Source: JBBIQS01 sp037442205 (GTDB lineage Bacteria; Myxococcota; Myxococcia; Myxococcales; UBA5297). From it: a stretch of 50,086 nucleotides of DNA. The notes under the pieces are model-generated. The model was not told where the DNA came from. It did no database searches and saw nothing but the letters and a program-made list of their open reading frames with translations. The stretch's first letter is position 1. Each line of letters begins with the position of its first letter. Location: the NCBI GenBank assembly GCA_037442205.1, contig JBBIQS010000059.1:1-50086 (forward strand). The letters are read 5' to 3'. Position numbers and translations under genes: made by a program. Below are positions 8,198-14,888 of the stretch, piece by piece.

Positions 8198-9187
8198 CTA
8201 TGGCCGCAGCCGCGCGATGATCGCCAGCTCCGAGCCCCGCGCCGGCGTCAGGGCAATCTCCCCGGAGACCCCAGGGGCGAAGACCGTCGAGTCGCCGGTC
8301 TGATCGCTGGCGACCAGTATCGAGCCATCGTCGAGCGCCGCCAGCCCTTGATTCCAGAAGCCGGCAGCGAGCACTCGGGCTGACAGGATGTCCCCCGACT
8401 CGTCCACCGTGAGCAGCACCAGCGGCAAGCCGTAGCCGGGATAGGCCGTCACGCTGCCTGGCCCCTGCGTGGTCGAGAACGAGTCGATGCACCCTGAGTC
8501 ACAGCGCACGACCAGGTGGCACCGCTTGCCCGAGCAGAAAGCGCCGTCGGCGACGGTCTCCAGTGGCACCTCGATGCGGCGTGCCCAGAGCAAGTCGCCG
8601 TTCGCCCCGAATCGGGCAAACACCGTCGTGGACGAGTATCCGAGCGGATTGGCGGGCGTCAGGACCTCGCCCGAGGGATCGAAGGTCACCGGGCCGCGGG
8701 AGGTGCCAAATACCACCACCGAGCCGTCCTCCAGCATCCCGGCATCGTAGTAGTAGCTGCCGAGAGCGGGGTCGATCACCCGGCGCACCCATTCGAACTT
8801 CCCGTCATTGCCGTACTTCGCAATGAACGCCTGATAGCCATTGCCGGGGGCCGGAAGCGTCGTCTCGCCCGGCTCCCCGGCTCCGAAGGTGCTCGGTCCT
8901 CCCCAAAGCCTGCCGAAGGCGATTGCCGAGCCATCGGCGGCGGCGAAGACCTTCAGCGGCTCGTTGAAACTGGTGAAGCGCTTGGCCCAGCGAGCGGTTC
9001 CGTCGGCGCGCAAGCGGGCAATGAATGAGTCCTGTCCCACCGCAGTCGCAAGCTCGAGACCGGCTCCCAGGCCCAGGCCACCCGACGCTCTGCCGACCAG
9101 GGTTGCCTCGCCCGTGCCGTGGACGGCGACGCCGCTGACGCCAGCCCCCCCGCTCCCGTGAGAGGACCCCTTCCACAGCCAACGCAT
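8198..9187 (-). CDS. Secreted-type SBBP beta-propeller protein, N-terminus missing
   Basis: The 329 residues consist of repeats such as DSFIARLRADGTARWAKRF, AFIAKYGNDGKFEWVRRV and TVFARFGANGDLLWARRI, the pattern of SBBP/PQQ-like beta-propellers normally exported in myxobacteria. The only available starts give MRWLWKGSSHGSGG, already inside a repeat, with no signal peptide; upstream codons (RPFGPERR) are not hydrophobic. Its 5' end is 17 bases from the 5' end of the divergent next gene, which has the same defect. Probably a truncated, possibly dead gene. Confidence 0.7.
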   Translation of the reverse strand: MRWLWKGSSHGSGGAGVSGVAVHGTGEATLVGRASGGLGLGAGLELATAVGQDSFIARLRADGTARWAKRFTSFNEPLKVFAAADGSAIAFGRLWGGPSTFGAGEPGETTLPAPGNGYQAFIAKYGNDGKFEWVRRVIDPALGSYYYDAGMLEDGSVVVFGTSRGPVTFDPSGEVLTPANPLGYSSTTVFARFGANGDLLWARRIEVPLETVADGAFCSGKRCHLVVRCDSGCIDSFSTTQGPGSVTAYPGYGLPLVLLTVDESGDILSARVLAAGFWNQGLAALDDGSILVASDQTGDSTVFAPGVSGEIALTPARGSELAIIARLRP

Positions 9188-9204
9188 CCTGCGCTCGGGC
9201 CCGA

Positions 9205-11016
9205 ATGGTCGGTTGCGCCCGAAGCGGAGAGCTCGTCGTCACCCCGAGCCAGCTCGACCTGGGGCTGGTGGGTGTGGGACAGGTGGCCGAGGCGCAGGTG
9301 GCCTTCTCCAATCCTGGCGGCTCCGACGTCCACCTCACCGATGTCTCTCTGTCGGGCGCCAATCCGGACTCCTTCCAGGTCGACCTCACGCCCGGGACCA
9401 CGATTGCGGCGGGGAGCAGCGTGAGCGTGAAGGTCGCCTTCCGCCCCGCCTGGCGAGGAATTCACCGGGCGGTCCTTGTCGCCTACAGCGATGCCCGGAA
9501 CCTGCCGGTGCTCGCATTCGACCTGAGCGGCGAATCGACGGCGGTGGCGTGCTTGAGCGTCTCCTGCAACACCCCGCCGGCTCGCTTCTGCGTTGATGGC
9601 GTCACCAGCCGCCGCTACTTCGCGAGTGGCACCTGCCTGGACGACGGCAGCTGCGCCTACCAGCCTTTCGACGATCGTTGCCCGGTGGCCTGCATCGACG
9701 CGGAGAACGGCTGCGCCTCGCACTGCCCCGCCGGACAGACCCAGTGTGGCCTGAGCTGCTTCGACTCCCACGATCCGAGCCACTGCGGGCCAGGCTGCCA
9801 AGTCTGCCAGACCCTGGGCGACGGCCTCCCGTCCTGCGACGGCACGAACTGCGGGATGAGCTGCAACGCCGGTGCGACCAACTGTGGCGGAACCTGCGTC
9901 CGCTGCTCGGCCGGGCCAGAAGTGGTTTCGACCGAGTGCATTGGCCCCATGTGCAGAGCCCGTTGCGGCGCCGGCTACCACAGCTGCGAAGCCGGATGCT
10001 GCTCGAATTGGACGGTGGACGTGGTGGATGCGGCGAGCGCGGGGGAGGGCAAGGGCCTAGCCATTGCCCTGGAGAGAAACCTGGTCCCGAAGATCGCCTA
10101 CTTCGTCAGCGGAACTCCAGACGAGATCTGGCTCGCCTTCCCACCCCTCCGACCCGCCACGCCGTGGAGGACAGAGAAGGCTGGGACCGTCGCCGAGGGG
10201 ACCGGACGCGGGATCGGGGTCTTTGCCCAGTCCTCGAATATCTGCGCCTACGACCGCACCGCCGGAGTGCTGCGGCTCTTTGCGAAGGACTACAGGCAGG
10301 GCGGCTGGACATCCAAGGTCATCGACTACTCGGCAAACACGGGCGAGTACCTCGGCCTGCGCGAGCTGACTGGCTCCTCTCTGGTTGATCACGTGATCGC
10401 CTTCGACGCGGCGAACGCGGCGCTCCGTCACCTCTGGTGGAGTCAGGGACCGACGAGCAGCGAGCTGGTGGATTCCGGCAATGCCCTCGGGCCGCTCGCC
10501 ATGGCGCTCGACTCCAAGGGGGACCTCCACGTCGCCTACTACGCCACCGGGCACGTCCTCCGGTATGCGTCCCAAGAGGCCGGGGTCTGGTCGATTGAAA
10601 CGGTCGATAGCGCCGGGGATGTCGGCTCGTTTGTGGGGCTGGCCCTCGACTCCGCCGATTCCCCCCACCTGGCCTACTTCGATGCCACCAACGGCGCGAT
10701 GAAATACGCCCATCTCTCCGGCGGGAGCTGGAACGTCGAGACGGTCACGGCTACGGCCGGCGCAGTCGAGGGGACCTTCGCGTCAATTGCCCTCGACCTC
10801 TGGAACGAGCCGCATCTGGTCTGGAGGCGCACCCCCGAGGGCTGGCTGCGCTACGCGCGCAAGACCGCTTCCGGCTGGGACCTCCAGACGATTGACGCGT
10901 CCGGCGACGCCGGGAGCTACGCGAGCATCGCGGTCGACTTCACCGGTCAGGTGCACGTGGCCTATGCGGCCTCGCCTGCCGGAAGTGGCCGCTTTGAGCT
11001 GCGATATGCGAAATGA
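9205..11016 (+). CDS. Cys-rich surface protein with ASH-like and propeller domains, N-terminus missing
   Basis: A 603-aa protein. Residues about 9-110 form a choice-of-anchor-D/ASH-like beta domain (GELVVTPSQLDLGLVGVG, SVKVAFRPAW). About 110-270 is disulfide-rich (CPAGQTQCGLSCFDSHDPSHCG). About 270-603 carries repeats such as DLHVAYYATG, HLAYFDATNGAMKYAHL and QVHVAYAA, typical of secreted propellers. All three domains belong outside the cell, yet the start MVGCARSGELV has no signal peptide and an in-frame TGA lies at 9136-9138. The signal sequence appears lost in the same event that truncated the divergent neighbour. Confidence 0.75.
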   Translation: MVGCARSGELVVTPSQLDLGLVGVGQVAEAQVAFSNPGGSDVHLTDVSLSGANPDSFQVDLTPGTTIAAGSSVSVKVAFRPAWRGIHRAVLVAYSDARNLPVLAFDLSGESTAVACLSVSCNTPPARFCVDGVTSRRYFASGTCLDDGSCAYQPFDDRCPVACIDAENGCASHCPAGQTQCGLSCFDSHDPSHCGPGCQVCQTLGDGLPSCDGTNCGMSCNAGATNCGGTCVRCSAGPEVVSTECIGPMCRARCGAGYHSCEAGCCSNWTVDVVDAASAGEGKGLAIALERNLVPKIAYFVSGTPDEIWLAFPPLRPATPWRTEKAGTVAEGTGRGIGVFAQSSNICAYDRTAGVLRLFAKDYRQGGWTSKVIDYSANTGEYLGLRELTGSSLVDHVIAFDAANAALRHLWWSQGPTSSELVDSGNALGPLAMALDSKGDLHVAYYATGHVLRYASQEAGVWSIETVDSAGDVGSFVGLALDSADSPHLAYFDATNGAMKYAHLSGGSWNVETVTATAGAVEGTFASIALDLWNEPHLVWRRTPEGWLRYARKTASGWDLQTIDASGDAGSYASIAVDFTGQVHVAYAASPAGSGRFELRYAK

Positions 11017-11212
11017 GCTCGGGGACTTCCCGAGACTCCACCTCTGGCGACCTTCCGCACGCGCTCGACCTCGGCGGTGGCACTGACCAAGCGGGCGCGC
11101 AGCCGCCGCGGGGTCGAGCTCGCGGAGCCCACCGGAGCCGAAGACGCAGCGCCGCCGCGAGCGCGGGAGCAGCCCCAAGTTCGATCCGCTCGGGGTTCTG
11201 CCCGGGCGCGGG

Positions 11213-11956
11213 CTACTCGGCGTTCCAGTCGCTGGCGGGCAGGATCTTGAGCCCGGTGTCCACGCTCCCGCCCTGGAAGCGCACCACCCGCAGCGGCCAG
11301 CGACGGACGGTCTTGTCCTCGTGGGCGCCCTCGAGCGTCTCGATCCAGAAGAGGTCGATGTCGGCCTGGTAGCGTCCCTGCTTGCCGGCGTCGGCCAGCA
11401 GCTTGCGGAACGGGTTCTTGGGGTGCCAGTAGACCTGCCGGTCCACCCGGGCGATGTAGGCGAACACCGGGTGGCTCTTGTTGAAGGCGCTGGCGCGGGC
11501 CTTGGTCGGGCCCAGGATCTTGGCGGCCTGGTCGCTGGTCAGCTCCTGCACCGCCAGCCCATCGGGATCGGCGCCCGGGCCGCCGCCCATGATCCGCGAC
11601 AGCGCGTCGCGGCCGGCGCGGTCCACTGAATCGACGTTGGCGTGAAGGTCGGCCAGCTCGCCCTCCTCGTGGCGGTGCTTCTCCCGGCCGACGATCTTGA
11701 AGTTCTCCAGGGTGAAGATGCGCGCGGTGAGGGTGGCGCCTCCCAGCAGCGACTCGATGGCCGAGTCGCTCCCCTGGTGCGACACCGCCTTGAGGTAGCC
11801 CTCGGCGGCGGAGTGGGCCTGGTCGTCGGCGTCCACCGCCACTGCGGTCTCGGTCACCTGCGCCTTGCCGGAGGCGCCCGGTGCCTTCTTGGCGGGAGCG
11901 CCGAAGGCCAGAGCGGGAAGGAGAGCTGCCGCCAGCAGCAGTGCACCGCGTGTCAT
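11213..11956 (-). CDS. Exported protein of unknown function
   Basis: A 247-aa protein with a clear signal peptide (MTRGALLLAAALLPALAFGAPA, cleavage probably after AFG). The mature part has Ala/Lys-rich low complexity to about residue 45, then a mixed alpha/beta region with YLKAVSHQGSDSAIESLLGG and VYWHPKNPFRKLLADAG. No family is recognised. GGTGGGG precedes the start. It lies 69 bases downstream of the octaheme cytochrome gene on the same strand, so both may be cotranscribed and act together in the periplasm. Confidence 0.75.
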   Translation of the reverse strand: MTRGALLLAAALLPALAFGAPAKKAPGASGKAQVTETAVAVDADDQAHSAAEGYLKAVSHQGSDSAIESLLGGATLTARIFTLENFKIVGREKHRHEEGELADLHANVDSVDRAGRDALSRIMGGGPGADPDGLAVQELTSDQAAKILGPTKARASAFNKSHPVFAYIARVDRQVYWHPKNPFRKLLADAGKQGRYQADIDLFWIETLEGAHEDKTVRRWPLRVVRFQGGSVDTGLKILPASDWNAE

Positions 11957-12025
11957 GGGAACCCCACCGAGGAAGAGAGAGGGGCCCAGCCTATCAGCGG
12001 CGGCGACGGCGAGAGAAGCGCTCGC

Positions 12026-12751
12026 TCAGTCTCCGAAGCCGCCGCTGTGGCAGCTGTTGCAGCCCTGGCTCTTCCAGTCGGCGGCCCAGGTGGCACCGGC
12101 GCTGTTGGCGGGCGAGGCGAGAATGCCCGGGTGGCAGGTCAGGCAACGCTCGGGATGGTTCCAGTTGCCGCGGAAGGTGCTCTCGCCGCTGGGATGGCTG
12201 GCGACCCTGGCCACCTTCGACTGGTCGTGGCAGCGCAGGCAGGAGGGGCTCGAGGCCGAGTAGTCGAGGATGCCGCTGTGCTTGGCATCGACCCCGCGGG
12301 TGGCGTGGCACGAGGCGCACTTGAGCCCGTTGAGATCCGACTTCTTGGCCGAGCCGTGGCAGCCCGAGCAGCTGGCGGCGTGCGAGGTCTTGGAGCCGAT
12401 CGGGAACAGGGTGTGGGCGAAAGAGCCGTCCTTGTGGCACTGCACGCAGGCCGGGCTGTCGTACTGGTACCCGCCGACGCCGCTGTGGATGGGGTCGGTT
12501 TCGGCCTTGGTGTGGCAGGTCAGGCAGTCGAACTTGGTGAAGGTGTCGAAGGCCCCGTGGCAGCTGTTGCAGTCGACGCCCTCGTGCGCGGTGCCCTGCA
12601 GCGGGAAGTAGTCGGCGTGGGTGTCGTACCCCGGGGCGGTGACGGACTGGACCTGCGGCCCGCAGCCGGCGGCGAGCGCGGCGGCCAGGGCCAGGCCGAG
12701 GCTGACGCTCCGCCTCGCTCGATGCCCCCAGGTCGTTTCGCTCGCGCTCAT
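12026..12751 (-). CDS. Octaheme c-type cytochrome lipoprotein
   Basis: A 241-aa protein with eight CxxCH heme c motifs: CNSCH, CLTCH, CVQCH, CSGCH, CASCH, CLRCH, CLTCH and CNSCH. The N-terminus MSASETTWGHRARRSVSLGL continues into a hydrophobic segment ending in a lipobox LAAGC, so the protein is exported and lipid-anchored. Many extra His residues (HADYF, HSG, HPSG) can serve as distal ligands. Such proteins pass electrons in the periplasm or at the outer membrane. Redox partner and direction of electron flow are not visible; the exported neighbour downstream is the only clue. Confidence 0.9.
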   Translation of the reverse strand: MSASETTWGHRARRSVSLGLALAAALAAGCGPQVQSVTAPGYDTHADYFPLQGTAHEGVDCNSCHGAFDTFTKFDCLTCHTKAETDPIHSGVGGYQYDSPACVQCHKDGSFAHTLFPIGSKTSHAASCSGCHGSAKKSDLNGLKCASCHATRGVDAKHSGILDYSASSPSCLRCHDQSKVARVASHPSGESTFRGNWNHPERCLTCHPGILASPANSAGATWAADWKSQGCNSCHSGGFGD

Positions 12752-13194
12752 CCTCGCTCCTCTGGGCTGCTCTCACCCGACCTGCGCTCCGGCGCGCCGG
12801 CCACCTCGAGCTTGGCACGGCAGGCGCCGGCATGGCGAACCCGCCAGACCATCCAGCCGCGCGGCAGCCCGGCGTCCTCTCGATTTAGTAACCAGCCGCT
12901 TTTCCGCGTGCCGTTCAAATTTGGTGCAACTCCGGGGTGCTCGGAGAAGCCCGCCATCATTCACGCCGGCCTTTGGCAGCTCGAGCGCATGGCAGGTGAG
13001 TAAGCGCCTGTCTCCTCGGCTGCCCGCCCGGTTCTCGGGCTGAAGACGCTTGGTCAGGCGCTTGGCGAGTGAGCGAGCTGGACCGGGAAGCTCCCCGCCG
13101 AATGGCGGGGTTGATTCAGTGGCGCAGGCCGCTGGGGCCGTAGCGCCAATGCGTCCGCGCCCTGGCAACTCGCGCGCGGGCGGGAGCAGCCGTC
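12752..13194. other. Divergent control region before the corrinoid operon
   Basis: These 443 bases separate the cytochrome gene from the corrinoid operon and should hold both promoters. A relatively AT-rich patch lies at 12885-12930. GGTGCAACTCC at 12923-12933, followed by CCCGCC at 12950-12955, recalls the core of cobalamin riboswitches, but the spacing is longer than usual and no B12 box is found in sense orientation downstream. No gene is supported here. Confidence 0.3.
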
Positions 13195-13845
13195 ATGGTC
13201 TCCGACCAGGCCGATGCCCAGCTGCGTTTTCGGCTCGAGCGAGCCCTGCTCGACATCGACTCGCTCGGCGCCCGGCGCCTCGTCCGAGAGGCGTGCGCCC
13301 GCCGCAGCTCGATCGAGGTCGTCGAGAGCGTCATCGTCCCGGTGCTCTCGATGGTGGGCCAGGCTTGGCAGGAAGGCACTGCTTCGCTGTCTCAGGTCTA
13401 CATGAGCGGGCGCATCTGCGAGGAGCTGGTGGAGGCGGTGGTGCCGATGCCGCCTTTGGACCGCAACCAGCGCCCGCGGATCGCCATCGCCACCCTGGAG
13501 GACTACCACCTGCTCGGCAAGCGGCTGGTGCTCTCGGCGCTGAGAGCCAGCGGCTTCGCGGTGCGCGACCTGGGCCGCGGCGACGCCCGCGAGATCGCTT
13601 CCCGGGCGCTCGAGCAAGAAGTGGACATCCTGCTGTTGTCGACGCTGATGCTCTTCGCCGCGCTGCGGGTGGAGCAGGTCCGCGCGCTGCTGGGCCGGCA
13701 CCAGAGAAAGGTGCAGATCGTGGTCGGCGGGGCGCCGTTCCGCTTCGACCCCGCGCTGGCCGCCGAAGTGGGGGCCGACGCCTCCGGGAGGAACACCGCC
13801 GACGCCATCGCCATCGTGCGGCGCCTGACCGGGAGGCAGCCATGA
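13195..13845 (+). CDS. Corrinoid (B12-binding) protein, MtbC/MttC type
   Basis: A 216-aa protein with the two-domain build of methyltransferase corrinoid proteins. A helical cap spans about residues 10-90 (VIVPVLSMVGQAWQEGTASLSQVY). A Rossmann-like B12 domain from about 94 carries DYHLLG (D103-x-H105-x-x-G108), LLLSTLML and VVGGAPF. H105 is the expected lower axial ligand to cobalt. Such proteins shuttle methyl groups between a substrate methyltransferase and an MtaA-type enzyme. Here the next gene is MtaA-like (4-base ATGA overlap) and a histidine kinase follows, which points to a sensory use. Confidence 0.9.
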   Translation: MVSDQADAQLRFRLERALLDIDSLGARRLVREACARRSSIEVVESVIVPVLSMVGQAWQEGTASLSQVYMSGRICEELVEAVVPMPPLDRNQRPRIAIATLEDYHLLGKRLVLSALRASGFAVRDLGRGDAREIASRALEQEVDILLLSTLMLFAALRVEQVRALLGRHQRKVQIVVGGAPFRFDPALAAEVGADASGRNTADAIAIVRRLTGRQP

Positions 13846-14888
13846 CCTCCGCCGAGCGCGTCGCCGCCGCCATGAGCCACCGCGAGGCCGACCGGGTGCC
13901 CCTGCTGTTGGCGCTGACCACGCACGGCGCCCGCGAGCTGGGGCTCTCGATCCGCGAGTACTTCTCCGAGCCGGCGGCGATGGTCGAGGGGCAGCTGCGC
14001 ATGCAGGCCCGCTACGGGCACGACTTCCTCGGGGCCTTCTCCTACGCCTCTCTCGAGCTGGAGGCCTGGGGCGGAGAGACCCTCTACCGCGACGATGGCC
14101 CGCCCAACGCCGGCGCGCCCATCGTCCAGCGCCCCGAGCAGATCCTCTCCCTGCGGCCGCCCGAGGTGAAGGACGCCCGCTGCCTGCGCGGGACCCTGGA
14201 GGTCCTCGCCGGGCTCAAGGCCAGCGGCCGCAACGTGCCGGTGACCGGGACGGTGATGGCCCCGTTCTCGCTGCCGGTGATGCAGCTGGGCTTCGAGCGC
14301 TACTTCCAGGTGATGTTCGAGCGGCCCGAGCTACTCGATCGCCTGATGCGGGTGAACGAGGAGTTCTGCGTCGACTGGGCCAACTCCCAGCTGCGGGCTG
14401 GCGCCGACGCCATCGTCTTCTTCGATCCCTGCAGCTCTCCGACCATCACTCCTCCGCAGTTCGCGCGGAAGACCGGCTTCGCAGTGGCCAGGCGGACGAT
14501 CTCGCGGATCGAGGGACCGGTGCTCACACACTTCGGCTCGGGGCAGTGCCTGGGGGTGATCGACGACCTGTGCGCCACCGGGACGGTGGGCATCGGCAGC
14601 AGCTCGATGGACGACCTGCGCCAGCTCAAGGACGCCTGCCGCGGGCGCCTGCTGGTGGTCGGCAACCTCAACGGCATCGAGATGCGCCGCTGGTCGGCCG
14701 AGACCGCCGAGGCGCAGGTCAAGCAGGCGCTGGCCGCGGCGGCCCCCGGCGGCGGGTTCGTCCTCTCCGACACTCACGGCGAGATTCCCTGGCAGGTGCC
14801 GGAGGAGGTGCTGTCGGCCATCGCCCAGGCTGCTCGCCGCTGGGGGAGCTACCCGCTGAACTGGATCGAGGCCTCGGTCCCGCCATGA
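13842..14888 (+). CDS. MtaA/URO-D-family corrinoid methyltransferase-like protein
   Basis: A 348-aa protein of the uroporphyrinogen-decarboxylase superfamily in its MtaA/MtbA corrinoid branch (RVAAAMSHREADRVPL, ADAIVFFDPCSSPTITPPQF, VVGNLNG). In canonical MtaA/MtbA zinc is held by His-x-Cys and a distant Cys. Here the corresponding segments read LTHFGSGQ (H230, Gly at 232) and SDTHGEIP (H312 where Cys is usual), so two of three ligands differ. The protein may bind metal differently or have lost methyl transfer and act as a sensor subunit. Start and stop overlap both neighbours by ATGA, indicating a tightly coupled operon. Confidence 0.85.
   Translation: MTSAERVAAAMSHREADRVPLLLALTTHGARELGLSIREYFSEPAAMVEGQLRMQARYGHDFLGAFSYASLELEAWGGETLYRDDGPPNAGAPIVQRPEQILSLRPPEVKDARCLRGTLEVLAGLKASGRNVPVTGTVMAPFSLPVMQLGFERYFQVMFERPELLDRLMRVNEEFCVDWANSQLRAGADAIVFFDPCSSPTITPPQFARKTGFAVARRTISRIEGPVLTHFGSGQCLGVIDDLCATGTVGIGSSSMDDLRQLKDACRGRLLVVGNLNGIEMRRWSAETAEAQVKQALAAAAPGGGFVLSDTHGEIPWQVPEEVLSAIAQAARRWGSYPLNWIEASVPP

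Noticed and set aside
12985..13020. A B12-box-like string at the 3' side of the putative riboswitch
   Set aside because: The similarity (AGCC-GAGGAGAC) is on the minus strand, so it cannot complete a plus-strand cobalamin riboswitch.
13050..13841. N-terminal extension of the MtaA-like frame back to 13050
   Set aside because: The extension overlaps the corrinoid gene in another frame and reads as Arg/Pro shadow; the ATG at 13842 overlaps the upstream stop and begins the family domain.
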